From Chloroflexota bacterium (GTDB taxonomy: Bacteria > Chloroflexota > Dormibacteria > CF-121): a stretch of 38,554 bases of DNA. Each line of letters opens with the position of its first letter. The stretch's first letter is position 1. The stretch covers positions 1 through 38,554 of the forward strand of contig VBDY01000139.1 of the NCBI GenBank assembly GCA_005882775.1, read 5' to 3'. Below are positions 1 to 9,270 of the stretch, in pieces. A program made the translations under genes and the position numbers. The notes below the pieces were generated by a model. The model saw only the letters and a program-made list of their open reading frames with translations, searched no databases and was not told the DNA's origin.

Positions 1-228
1 CTGGCAAAACACGCACATGCCGCAGGCATCCCGGTGATCGGCATCGGTGGCGCTATCGACGACGAAGATGAGCTGCGCCCGATCTTCGACGGTCTCGAGT
101 GCACCATTACGGGCCCGATGACGCTGGACCAGGCGCTCGCCGAGGCACGGCCGCTGCTGGTGCGAGCCACCGAACGCGCGCTTCGCCTGGCCGTTACGGG
201 TGGGCGATTCAGAGGAGGCCTGGCTTAG
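1..228 (+). CDS. Glycerate kinase, C-terminal fragment (5' end outside window)
   Basis: Frame 1 is open from base 1: LAKHAHAAGIPVIGIGGAIDDEDELRPIFDGLECTITGPMTLDQALAEARPLLVRATERALRL, resembling the GlxK/GarK C-terminus (G-P-V-I-x-I-x-G ... A-x-x-L-x-x-A). Short fragment. Confidence 0.6.
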   Translation: MAKHAHAAGIPVIGIGGAIDDEDELRPIFDGLECTITGPMTLDQALAEARPLLVRATERALRLAVTGGRFRGGLA

Positions 229-234
229 CAAGCT

Positions 235-301
235 GCGCGGCCTTTAGCGCGAGAGAAGGACGCGCGGAGCGCGCTGCCGCGCCGCAGGCGCGGCCTTTAG
301 C
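235..301. repeat. 14-bp direct repeat GCGCGGCCTTTAGC at 235-248 and 288-301 in a GC-rich intergenic region
   Basis: Both copies read directly and identical. Confidence 0.7.
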
Positions 302-434
302 TTAGGGCGGGTCGGTCCGCAGGCCCGTGCGAGCTACACGAGCGCATCCCAGCTTTTGCGCGAGTGCGCCGCGGGCCGGCCGCAGACCGCAACCGCCCGT
401 CTCTTTCTATGCGAGAAGTCGCAAGGGCGAGCCG

Positions 435-1304
435 CTAGTGCTTCCGGTACCCACTCTGAACCCTTCCCTCCATAAAGGAGATGCGGGGGTGGCGGACCTT
501 GGAGGTCAGCCTGCGGGTGGTGACGACCGCCGTGTTCAGCGGCACCACCACATCGGTGCGCTGCAGGTGAGGCGGGTTCGGATACCGCTGGGCGCAAGCG
601 GGGCAGACATCGAGGTGCTGGGCGACCATTTTCCGCTGTTCACGTCGCAGCGTGCCGGGCGGGAAGTTGTCCAGCAGGTAAGAGATGGTGGGGCAGCGAG
701 TCTCTTCACTTTGAGCCTTCCCCTCCATGAACAGGTACTCCTCTTTGAAGCGGCGTCGGGCCCGGTGGAGCAGGGTTTCCACGGCGCTCTCCGAAACCCG
801 CATCTTCCGGGCGATGTTGGCGTAGCTGAGGCCCTGGAGCTCTCGCAGAGTCAGAACCAGGCGGTATTTATCGGGCAGGCGCCGCGCCACCGACCAGACA
901 GCGTCCCGCAGCTCGCTGATCTCGAGGGCGACCTCCGGGCTCTTGCGGGCGTCGGCGTCCGGTACCTGGAGGACCGAGTCCTCGTTCTCTTCGTCGTCGA
1001 TTTCCTGGGCTTCGGGAAATTTCTTGCGACGGCGCAGCTCGTCGTAGCAAAGGTTGGTCGCGATCCGGTGGATCCAGGCCGAGAAGTTGAAGCTGTCGTT
1101 GATCCGATGGATGGTTCGCAGGATCTGGAAGAACGTCTCCTGGGTCAGGTCCTCGGCCAGCTGCCGGTCCCGCAGTAAGCGGAAGGTCAGGCCGTAGATG
1201 GCCTTGTGGTAGCGCTTGAAAAGCGTGTCGAAGGCGGCGACTTCGCCGTTGAGATAATTGCGAATGAGGTCCAGGTCCGAGGGGCCACGCGCAACTCGCG
1301 TCAC
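435..1304 (-). CDS. ECF-type RNA polymerase sigma factor with C-terminal zinc-finger (anti-sigma-like) domain
   Basis: Region 2 (LAEDLTQETFFQILRTIHRI...FSAWIHRIATNLCYDELRRRKK), region 4 (LPDKYRLVLTLRELQGLSYANIARKMRVSESAVETLLHRARRRFKE), then HLDVCPACAQ (HxxxCxxC). GTG start. Confidence 0.9.
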   Translation of the reverse strand: MTRVARGPSDLDLIRNYLNGEVAAFDTLFKRYHKAIYGLTFRLLRDRQLAEDLTQETFFQILRTIHRINDSFNFSAWIHRIATNLCYDELRRRKKFPEAQEIDDEENEDSVLQVPDADARKSPEVALEISELRDAVWSVARRLPDKYRLVLTLRELQGLSYANIARKMRVSESAVETLLHRARRRFKEEYLFMEGKAQSEETRCPTISYLLDNFPPGTLRREQRKMVAQHLDVCPACAQRYPNPPHLQRTDVVVPLNTAVVTTRRLTSKVRHPRISFMEGRVQSGYRKH

Positions 1305-1478
1305 TCCCGTTTTACCACCTCAGACTCAGCAAGATCGTCGACGTAAACCCCGTTTGCGCCGAGTCGCGGGGCGGATTATAGCACGCACTTCTTGCGCGTC
1401 CGGAGGGTTGCGGACACGTCTTTTGCGGGTTTGTCACACGACCGCGATTTTTCAGCAAGTCCGATGCGGAAACCCCGT

Positions 1479-1484
1479 TATAAT
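1479..1484 (+). promoter_or_regulatory. Consensus -10 box TATAAT upstream of the 1516 gene
   Basis: TATAAT followed by a short leader with AAGGAG (1505-1510) before ATG 1516. Confidence 0.5.
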
Positions 1485-1515
1485 GCCGTCGACGTCCAAC
1501 ACTCAAGGAGTCCAA

Positions 1516-2097
1516 ATGGGCAGTCCCGGCCCCAGGGAACGCAACACCGTCACCGTCCGATTTCTTGATGACGAGATCATGGAGGGACGGATCGACCGGC
1601 TGACGATGGAAGAGCCGAACATCGTGCTCGAGCTGGCCCACCAGGCCACCAACAACGAACGAGCCCTGGTGCCGCTTCCGTCGATCAAGCGGATCACGTT
1701 TGATACGCAGGCCCCGACCCGGCAGCAGCGCGAGGCGTCCTCTCGCAAGGTGGCGATCCGGTTCCAGGACGGCGAGGTGCTCAAGGGCTACCTTTACGGC
1801 GAGCTGGAGCACGCGATGCACGGCATCACCATGCGGCTGATGACGGTTGATAAGGACCGCCTGGAAACTCTGGGCATTCCATTCACGGCTCTCAAAGCGC
1901 TCTTTTACGTAAAGACGTGGGACTCGCGCCCGCCCGAGTTCGACGGCGAGGTCGACCTTCGCCTCAGCAAGCGCCTCTCGTCTCCATTGGTCGACCTGAT
2001 GTCCAACATCGGTGATCTCGAGAAACTCCGCAAGCGCGGGACCATCAGCGAGAGTGAATTTCAGCGTAAGAAGAAAAAGATCCTCGACAACATCTAG
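1516..2097 (+). CDS. Uncharacterized protein with SHOCT-like C-terminal motif
   Basis: ATG 1516 preceded by AAGGAG; the ORF-track start at 1258 is too early because it overlaps the sigma gene. C-terminus IGDLEKLRKRGTISESEFQRKKKKILDNI resembles SHOCT. Confidence 0.8.
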   Translation: MGSPGPRERNTVTVRFLDDEIMEGRIDRLTMEEPNIVLELAHQATNNERALVPLPSIKRITFDTQAPTRQQREASSRKVAIRFQDGEVLKGYLYGELEHAMHGITMRLMTVDKDRLETLGIPFTALKALFYVKTWDSRPPEFDGEVDLRLSKRLSSPLVDLMSNIGDLEKLRKRGTISESEFQRKKKKILDNI

Positions 2098-3835
2098 AGT
2101 CCTTCTAGGTCTCAGCCTGGCGGGGTTGCTGGCCGGTTGTACTGATGCGTCGGTTGGTTCCACCAGCCTTCCTCCCAGCTCCAGCTCCACCGCGGTACCC
2201 CTGTCCTCCTACTCGCCCGAGCGGGTCCGCCACGAGGGGGGAACCCTGGTCATCGGGGACTGGGAATCGCCTACCAACCTGGCCCCCATGTTCAACCAGG
2301 AGCTGCCGGCGGCTGAGATCGACGCCGCCCTCTACGCAGGCCTGACCAGGCTGGACGCCCAGCTGCACTGGGCGCCCGACCTTGCCGAGCGTGTGCCTAC
2401 CCTTGAGAACGGTGACGTCTCCTGGAATCGGGCGGCGCACACCATGGACGTCAGCTACCGGCTGAGGGCCGGTTTGCGCTGGTCGGACGGGCAGCCGATC
2501 ACCGCCCGCGACGTGGCCTTCACCTGGCGTGCCCTGGTCGATCCGCACGCGCAGGGTTACCTGGATACGACCGGGTACCAGGCGATTTCCCGGATCGACA
2601 TCAGGGATGACCTCCATCTCACCCTTCATTTCGAGCGCGTTTATCCCGAATACCTGACCCTCTTCCCGGCGGTGCTCCCCGAACATCGCTTGCGCGACGT
2701 CGCCTTCAGTCAGCTTCCTACCGATGCCTTCTGGGTGCGCCCGGACGTGGTCTCGGGTCCCTACAAGGTCTCGGAAGTTGTGCCCGATGAGCACATCACT
2801 CTGGTTCGCAACCTGACCTGGTCGCAAGGCCGGGGTGACGCCCGGCCTCACCTCGACACCATCATCTATAAGGTGTATCCGGAAGCAGGCCAGCTGATCG
2901 ATGCCGCCCGCAAGGGTGAGGTTGCCCTTGCGCTCGAGATTCCGGACGGCGAGCTCAGCGGGCTGGGCAACCTCAACAAGGTCAGCCTGATGCATCGAGC
3001 CTCCCTTGCCTACGAGCAGGTCACCTTCAACCAGGCTGATCCCAATCCGCTCACCGGTCAGCCACCGGTCTGGAAGGGTGACCCCGTGCTGCTCAAGGCT
3101 CTTCGTATAGGGGTGGATCGTGAGGCGCTCGATCGCACGCTGCTTGGCGGGCAGGCGGAGCTGGCCGACTCGCCAATCCCGAGCGCCCTGACCCAGTACC
3201 GAAGCCCCGACCCGGCTCCGGCTTTCGACTCCCGGCAGGCCGCCCAGCTCCTCGACTCGGACGGCTGGGTGGTCGGGCCCGACGGGGTCAGGGTGAAGGC
3301 CGGCCGCAGGCTGAGCTTCTCTCTGACCACCGCGCTTGGGGACCCTCTGCGGCTGGCGGTCCGGGACCGCCTGATTGCCGATTGGCGGCGCATCGGCGTG
3401 CAGGTGTTACCCAGTGATGCTCATCCCAGCCAGCTTTTCGCTGGCTACGCCGAAGGCGGTTTGCTCGAGCACGGCTCATTCGAAGCCGGGCTCTGGACCT
3501 GGAGCATCGGCCCCGATCCCGACGGAGTGTATGCGCTCGAGCACTCCTCGGAGATTCCCACCGACCGCAACCAGGGACAGGGTTCGAACTTTGGCCGCTT
3601 CGCCAGCCAGAACATCGACCAGAGCCTCGAACGCGGCCGCGGATCCCTCCTGGCCGGACAACGCGTCCAGGCCTATTCCGCATTCGAACGCGCCTACAAC
3701 GATCTCGGGGCAGAGCTGCCGCTCTACCAGCGGGTTCTCAGCGTTCTCGCCAGCCCGCATTTGCACAACGTGTTGCCGAACCCCGCGCCAGACACCACCT
3801 TTTGGAATGTTGCGGACTGGTGGGTCGACCCTTGA
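2054..3835 (+). CDS. ABC transporter substrate-binding lipoprotein (SBP_bac_5, oligopeptide type)
   Basis: Lipoprotein signal VNFSVRRKRSSTTSRVLLGLSLAGLLAGC (lipobox LAGC); DppA/OppA-like body (LRAGLRWSDGQPITARDVAFTWRALVDP). GTG 2054 chosen as start; GTG 2012 is also possible. Confidence 0.88.
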   Translation: MNFSVRRKRSSTTSRVLLGLSLAGLLAGCTDASVGSTSLPPSSSSTAVPLSSYSPERVRHEGGTLVIGDWESPTNLAPMFNQELPAAEIDAALYAGLTRLDAQLHWAPDLAERVPTLENGDVSWNRAAHTMDVSYRLRAGLRWSDGQPITARDVAFTWRALVDPHAQGYLDTTGYQAISRIDIRDDLHLTLHFERVYPEYLTLFPAVLPEHRLRDVAFSQLPTDAFWVRPDVVSGPYKVSEVVPDEHITLVRNLTWSQGRGDARPHLDTIIYKVYPEAGQLIDAARKGEVALALEIPDGELSGLGNLNKVSLMHRASLAYEQVTFNQADPNPLTGQPPVWKGDPVLLKALRIGVDREALDRTLLGGQAELADSPIPSALTQYRSPDPAPAFDSRQAAQLLDSDGWVVGPDGVRVKAGRRLSFSLTTALGDPLRLAVRDRLIADWRRIGVQVLPSDAHPSQLFAGYAEGGLLEHGSFEAGLWTWSIGPDPDGVYALEHSSEIPTDRNQGQGSNFGRFASQNIDQSLERGRGSLLAGQRVQAYSAFERAYNDLGAELPLYQRVLSVLASPHLHNVLPNPAPDTTFWNVADWWVDP

Positions 3836-3936
3836 CCTGCGGAATCGTTAGACAAGATTAGATACGCGACGGAAATCGACACGCGGGCTCGTATCGTTCG
3901 TAGAATGTCGCCTGCGAGAAGGGCGCGAATGACTTC

Positions 3937-5693
3937 ATGACCGGGACCAACCGGCGCCGGTTTGGGTTCAGCCTCGTCGGTCTGGCCGGAACGAGCTGCG
4001 TGTTGATCGCCTCGTGCAGCCCGCCGACGAACAGCGTTCAGGGGCCCCGGGCCGGCGGATCGATCACCGTTGCCACCCAGGAGCAGGACAGCCTGCTCGC
4101 CTGCAACATCACGTCCACCGAGGCGCACGCCTGTGCCTACGTCAACCCGGTGATGGAGGGGCTGCTCACCGTCAAGGCCAGCCAGGACGTGCCGCAGCAC
4201 GACACCAAGCTTTCGGACTACTGGGTGCCCGAGCTGGCCACCGAGGTGCCCACCCTGGAGAACGGTGATGTCCGAGTCAACAACAACAAGATGGACGTGA
4301 CCTGGAAGCTTCGCCCGGGAGTCAAGTGGCAGGACGGCGCAGCCTTCAGCTCCGCCGATGTCAAGGCCACCTTCGATTTCTGGTGGCTCAAGTACCGAAA
4401 TCTCAACCCGACGCCGCTGGTGACGACCAGCGGCTGGGACCAGGTGGCGAGTGTCGAGACCCCGAACAGCAACACCGCCATCGTGCATTTCAAGGCAGTG
4501 TTTGCCCCCTACCTGACCCTCGGGACCGGCCCCTACGGGATTCTGCCTAACCACATCCTGCAGCAGATCTGGTCGCAGACGGGCGACATCACGCACGACA
4601 AGGTATCGGTGAATATACCGGGCGGATTCAAGGGAACCGACACCCTCGACAAGCTGATGGTTGGGACCGGCCCCTTCATGTTCAAGGAATGGGTGCCCCA
4701 CGACCACATCACGCTGGTTCGCAATCCCCACTGGTGGGGGTCGCACCAGGCATACCTCGACCAGATCAAGATCAAGTTCGAGGCCGACGCCAACCAGGAG
4801 CTGGATGATCTCAGCGGCGGCAACATCGACATGGGCCTCGATATGCGCGCCTCCCTTCTGCCTCGGTTGTCCCGGCTCAGTGACGTCGGTACTGCGGTCA
4901 TCGTGGGTAGCTCGGCCGAGCACATCGATATCAACCTGCACAACACGTTTCTCCAGGATCCGATCCTGCGAAAAGCGATTCTGCTTGGCATCGACAGACA
5001 GCGGATTGTCGACACGCTGCTGCTCGGCAAGACCAACGTGCCGCCGGATGCCTGGATGTGTGTGGGAACGGGCTCCTGGTGCCTTGACCCGAACGCACGG
5101 CGCACCCAGTACAACCCGGACGCGGCGCGCACGTTGCTGGACAGCGCAGGCTACAAGGTGCAGGATTCGGGGCCCTGCAAGGGGTACCGGACCGACTCAC
5201 ATGGGCGGTGCGTGCAGATCCATCTCGCCACCAGCACACTGCCGCTCAGGGAGCAGGAAGGCATCGACATCACCGCCGACCTGGCGCTGATCGGGATCCA
5301 GGTCATCAAGCCATTCAACGAAGCGCCCACCAACCGGCTTTTCGGGCCGTGCACCAGCGGCGGCATCCTCTACAGCCACAATTTCGACCTGGCTCTGTAC
5401 ACCAACTACTACTCATATCCCGCTGAGCCGGACTCGTGGGTCAGAACACGACCTGGGTCACGGATGCCGGACTGGACAAGGACCTGGATCAAGCCCGCCT
5501 TTCTGTGAAGCTGGCCGACCGAAAGGACAAGTACATCCTTGCCCAGCGTGCGCTTGCCGATATCCTGCCGGAGATCCCCCTCTACCAGGGGGTCGACGTC
5601 GAGGCATTCTCGAAGCGGCTTCTCGGATACAAGGGCAACGAGTTCTGGTGGATGAATAATTCGGCGGAGTGGTACCTGGCCGCAACCTCATAG
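3937..5693 (+). pseudogene. Second ABC substrate-binding lipoprotein (SBP_bac_5), interrupted by a frameshift near 5438-5440
   Basis: 3937..5508 encodes N-terminus and body (lipobox LIASC; LRPGVKWQDGAAFSSADVKATFDFW). The family C-terminus (GQNTTWVTDAGLDKDLDQARLSVKLADRKDKYILAQRALADILPEIPLYQGVDVEAFSKRL) continues in another frame to 5693. Confidence 0.85.
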
Positions 5694-5767
5694 GGCGGGG
5701 CGGGACGCGACGGGTCCCGTTTAGACTGAGGCCCGACGCCGAAGGACCTGCGAGAGAGGGACGATCG

Positions 5768-7210
5768 ATGAAAGACATTGCCGACGCCGCCTTGAACGCG
5801 GCCCAGGTCAAGGGCGCCGGCTACGCCGACGTCCGGATCAGCCAGCGCGTGCAACAGGACCTGGTCGTCAAGAACGGCCAGCTGGCGGCGGTTTCCGACG
5901 ACGCCAGCCAGGGGTTCGGGGTCCGGGTTCTGGTGGATGGCGCCTGGGGTTTTGCCGGAAGCGCCCGGCTGGACCGAGAGGAAGTGGAAGAGGTCGTCAA
6001 CCGCGCCGTCCGAATCGCTCGCGCCAGTGCCCGTGTACAGAGCCAGCGGGTTGACCTCGGTCCGCCGGTGAACTCCCGGGGACGCTACACCACACCCATC
6101 CAACGGGATCCCTTCGCGGTGCCGTTGAGCGAGAAGGTCGAGCTGTTGCTACGAGCCGATGCCGCCATGGGCGCGGTCAAGGGCGTGACCGTCCGCGAAG
6201 GATCGATGGAGTTCATTCGTGACAGCAAACTGTTTGCCTCCACCGAGGGCGCCTTTACCGAACAGGATCTCTACGAGAGCGGGGCGGGCATCGAGGCAAC
6301 CGCCACCAATCCCGATGATGTCCAGAACCGGTCCTACCCAAATTCGTTCGGCCGCCATCAGGGGGCGGGCGGCTACGAGTACATCGAGGGCCTGGAGCTT
6401 GACCGCCATGCCGGGCGAATCGCCGAGGAGTCGGTGGCTCTCTTGAGCGCGGCCCAATGTCCAAGCGGCGTGAAGACCCTGATCCTCGACGCCAGCCAGG
6501 TTGCCCTCCAGGTCCACGAGTCATGCGGACATCCCACCGAGCTCGACCGTGTCTTCGGAACGGAGGCGGCCTATGCAGGCACCAGCTTCATGACGCCGGA
6601 GAAGCTGAACCAGCTGCGATACGGGTCTCCCGCGGTCACGATCACGGCCGACGCCATGACCCCGACCGGGCTGGGGACTTTCGGCTGGGACGACGAGGGT
6701 GTACCGGCCCAGCGCTCGCACCTGGTGAAAGATGGCCTGTTTGTGGGATACCTGACCTCCCGGGAGACCGCCCGCGTCCTGGGACAGGAAAGCAACGGCA
6801 CCATGCGGGCCGACGGCTGGAATCGGATTCCCCTGATCCGGATGACCAACGTCAGTCTCCAGCCGGGCTCCGCCACCCTGGAGGAGATGATCTCGGAGGT
6901 CAAGGACGGCGTTTACATGGAGACAAACCGCAGCTGGAGCATCGACGACCGGCGGCTCAATTTTCAGTTCGGAACGCAGCTCGCCTACGAGATAGTGGAC
7001 GGGCGCCGTGGCCGGATCTTGAAGAACGCGACCTATGCGGGGATCACTCCGGAGTTCTGGAACTCGTGCGACGCGGTCGCCGGCAAAGATGAGTGGCGTG
7101 TCTGGGGGCTGGCCAACTGCGGTAAAGGCCAGCCGCCGCAGGTCGCCCACGTCGCTCACGGGGCGGCACCGGCTCGGTTTCGCAACGTCAAGGTCGGCAT
7201 CCTGAAATGA
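5768..7210 (+). CDS. tldD: TldD family metalloprotease
   Basis: HESCGHPTELDR zinc motif; GYADVRISQR near the N-terminus; PmbA/TldA architecture. ATG 5768 preceded by GAGAGAGGGA. Confidence 0.92.
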   Translation: MKDIADAALNAAQVKGAGYADVRISQRVQQDLVVKNGQLAAVSDDASQGFGVRVLVDGAWGFAGSARLDREEVEEVVNRAVRIARASARVQSQRVDLGPPVNSRGRYTTPIQRDPFAVPLSEKVELLLRADAAMGAVKGVTVREGSMEFIRDSKLFASTEGAFTEQDLYESGAGIEATATNPDDVQNRSYPNSFGRHQGAGGYEYIEGLELDRHAGRIAEESVALLSAAQCPSGVKTLILDASQVALQVHESCGHPTELDRVFGTEAAYAGTSFMTPEKLNQLRYGSPAVTITADAMTPTGLGTFGWDDEGVPAQRSHLVKDGLFVGYLTSRETARVLGQESNGTMRADGWNRIPLIRMTNVSLQPGSATLEEMISEVKDGVYMETNRSWSIDDRRLNFQFGTQLAYEIVDGRRGRILKNATYAGITPEFWNSCDAVAGKDEWRVWGLANCGKGQPPQVAHVAHGAAPARFRNVKVGILK

Positions 7211-8550
7211 AGAGCGTTGAGGCGGCGCGCCTGACCGATCTTGGTGAGGTCAAGGGTTTCATGGACCGGGCCCTGGAGCGCTCAACCGCGGACCAGACCG
7301 AGGTGATGGTCAGCGAGTGGGACAGCGCACTCACCCGCTACGCCAACAACGGGATTCATCAAAACGTGGCCGAACGAAATGTGAGTGTCCGGGTCCGCGT
7401 GGTGAAGGACGAACGCACCGGAGTCGCCTCCTTGAACCAGATGAGCGACGCGGCGCTGACCGACGTGCTCCAGCGCGCTCTGGCGATCGCTCGTCTGCAG
7501 CCGCCCGGCGAGGTGGTCCCCCTGCCCGGCCCGGCGCCCGCGCCTCAGGTCCCGGCCTGGTCGGACGCAACTGCCGCATCAACACCTGAAGAACGTGCCG
7601 ACTTTGTCCGGGCTGTGTGTGTGGCGGCCGAGAGGTCAAACCTGAAGGCGTTTGGTGCCTTCAGCACAGGGTCCGCGCAGCTGGCGATCGCGAACTCGCT
7701 CGGTGTCTACCAGCACCACCGCTCCACCCAGGCGACAGTGAATTCTGTGGTCATGGGGGAAGCCGGTTCCGGCTACGGCGACCGAGCGGCGGTCGACGTT
7801 CGCGATATCGACAAGGACGATCTGGCGCGCGAGGTCATCGAGAAGGCCCGCCGCAATCAGGACGCGCAGCCGGTCGAGCCTGGCGTCTATGAGGTGGTCC
7901 TCGAGGAGTACGCCGTGTCCGAGATGCTCGAATTCATGAGCTTCATGGGCTTCTCGGCGCTGGCCGCCCAGGAAGAGCGGAGCTTCATGCGGCTCGGCGA
8001 GCGAATCACCGGTGAGGCCATCAGCATCTGGGACGACGGTCTCGATCCATCCGGCGTCCCGGCGCCTTTCGATTTCGAGGGCGTGCCCAAGCAGCGTGTC
8101 GACCTGATCACCCGTGGCGTGGCAACCGGCCTGGTCTACGACCAGCAGACCGCTCGCAAGGCGGGTCGGGCCTCTACCGGACATGGGCTGCCCGCGCCCA
8201 ACGCGGAAGGCCCGTTCGCGGTAAACCTGTTCATGGCCGCCGGCACCGTCCCCAAAGAGGAGCTGATCGCGGGGATCCGGCGCGGCATCTGGGTGACTCG
8301 CTTCTGGTACGTGCGGATCGTGCACCCCAAGGCCTCGATCATCACCGGCATGACCCGGGAGGGTACCTTCCTGATCGAGGATGGCAAGATCACGCGCCCG
8401 GTGAAAGATCTGCGCTTTACCCAGAGCATCCTGGAAGCGCTGAGCGGCACCCTGGCCCTGAGTCGCACCACCAAGCTGGAGGCGAGCGAATATTTTGGAG
8501 CCACCCGGGTTCCGGCCGTCCACCTGAAGGCCTTCACCTTCACCAGCTGA
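7207..8550 (+). CDS. TldE/PmbA family protein (TldD partner)
   Basis: ATGA overlap with tldD; PmbA-like fold, no HExxxH motif. Confidence 0.9.
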   Translation: MKSVEAARLTDLGEVKGFMDRALERSTADQTEVMVSEWDSALTRYANNGIHQNVAERNVSVRVRVVKDERTGVASLNQMSDAALTDVLQRALAIARLQPPGEVVPLPGPAPAPQVPAWSDATAASTPEERADFVRAVCVAAERSNLKAFGAFSTGSAQLAIANSLGVYQHHRSTQATVNSVVMGEAGSGYGDRAAVDVRDIDKDDLAREVIEKARRNQDAQPVEPGVYEVVLEEYAVSEMLEFMSFMGFSALAAQEERSFMRLGERITGEAISIWDDGLDPSGVPAPFDFEGVPKQRVDLITRGVATGLVYDQQTARKAGRASTGHGLPAPNAEGPFAVNLFMAAGTVPKEELIAGIRRGIWVTRFWYVRIVHPKASIITGMTREGTFLIEDGKITRPVKDLRFTQSILEALSGTLALSRTTKLEASEYFGATRVPAVHLKAFTFTS

Positions 8551-9269
8551 TGGCGCTGCCGGTGGTCGGCCTCCCGGCCCGCTCGCTCGACATCACCGGA
8601 GAGCCGCCGCGCTTCGCCATCAACACCGCCTATGTTCGGGCGCTGGAGGCCGCCGGCTGCGTGCCGGTCGTGATTCCGCTGATCCAGGACGAGCAGCGGC
8701 TGCGGGCCCTCTACGAACGGCTGGACGGCCTGGTTTTCCCGGGCGGCGCCGACGTCGCTCCCGCGCATTACGGCGAGCAACCAATCGACAACCTCAATCA
8801 GGTGGACGGAGCTCGCGACCGGACCGAGCTGATCCTGGCCCGCTGGGCGGCCTCGGACGATCGGCCCGTCCTCGGCATCTGCCGGGGCCAGCAGCTGCTC
8901 AACGTCGCCCTGGGTGGCACTCTCTACCAGGATCTCCTTCACCAGGGGATTACCTCGGTGCATCATGCGGACGACGACGGCCGTGCCCGGAGTGCCCACA
9001 TCCACCCGGTGCGACTCGACCCCGGGTCGAAGCTGGCGCAGCTGATCGACGAGACCACGGTCGAGGTGAACAGCCTGCATCACCAGGCGGTCAAGGACGT
9101 GGCCCGCACCCTCAAGGTCACCGGACGGGCGCCGGACGGCGTCATCGAAGCCATGGAATCGGCAGACCATCGCTTCCTGGTCACGGTGCAGTGGCACCCC
9201 GAAGAGATAGCCGACCTGCCCTGGGTTCAGCGCCTCTTCAAGGCGTTTGCCCGCGCCGCCGGCGCCTGA
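8550..9269 (+). CDS. Gamma-glutamyl-gamma-aminobutyrate hydrolase family protein (peptidase C26, class I GATase-like)
   Basis: FPGGADVAPAHYGE, GICRGQQLLNVALGGTLYQD, VQWHPEE. Confidence 0.92.
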   Translation: MALPVVGLPARSLDITGEPPRFAINTAYVRALEAAGCVPVVIPLIQDEQRLRALYERLDGLVFPGGADVAPAHYGEQPIDNLNQVDGARDRTELILARWAASDDRPVLGICRGQQLLNVALGGTLYQDLLHQGITSVHHADDDGRARSAHIHPVRLDPGSKLAQLIDETTVEVNSLHHQAVKDVARTLKVTGRAPDGVIEAMESADHRFLVTVQWHPEEIADLPWVQRLFKAFARAAGA

Positions 9270-9270
9270 G

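Noticed and set aside
340-375. Degenerate third locus of the intergenic repeat (TTTTGCGCGAGTGCGCCGCGGGCCGGCC)
   Set aside because: Only short GC-rich similarity to the 24.3/25.5 kb repeat; could be chance in this base composition.
327-1178. 283-aa plus-strand ORF
   Set aside because: Antisense to the clear sigma factor gene; no recognisable domain, typical high-GC shadow ORF.
1312-2190. 292-aa minus-strand ORF
   Set aside because: Antisense to the SHOCT-like gene with its RBS and promoter; no family signature.
3724-4941. 405-aa minus-strand ORF
   Set aside because: Shadow of the second substrate-binding protein; low-complexity H/V/G/D-rich translation.
5436-5445. Programmed -1 frameshifting in the second SBP gene
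   Set aside because: No slippery X-XXY-YYZ heptamer or obvious downstream pseudoknot; an assembly error or mutation is simpler.
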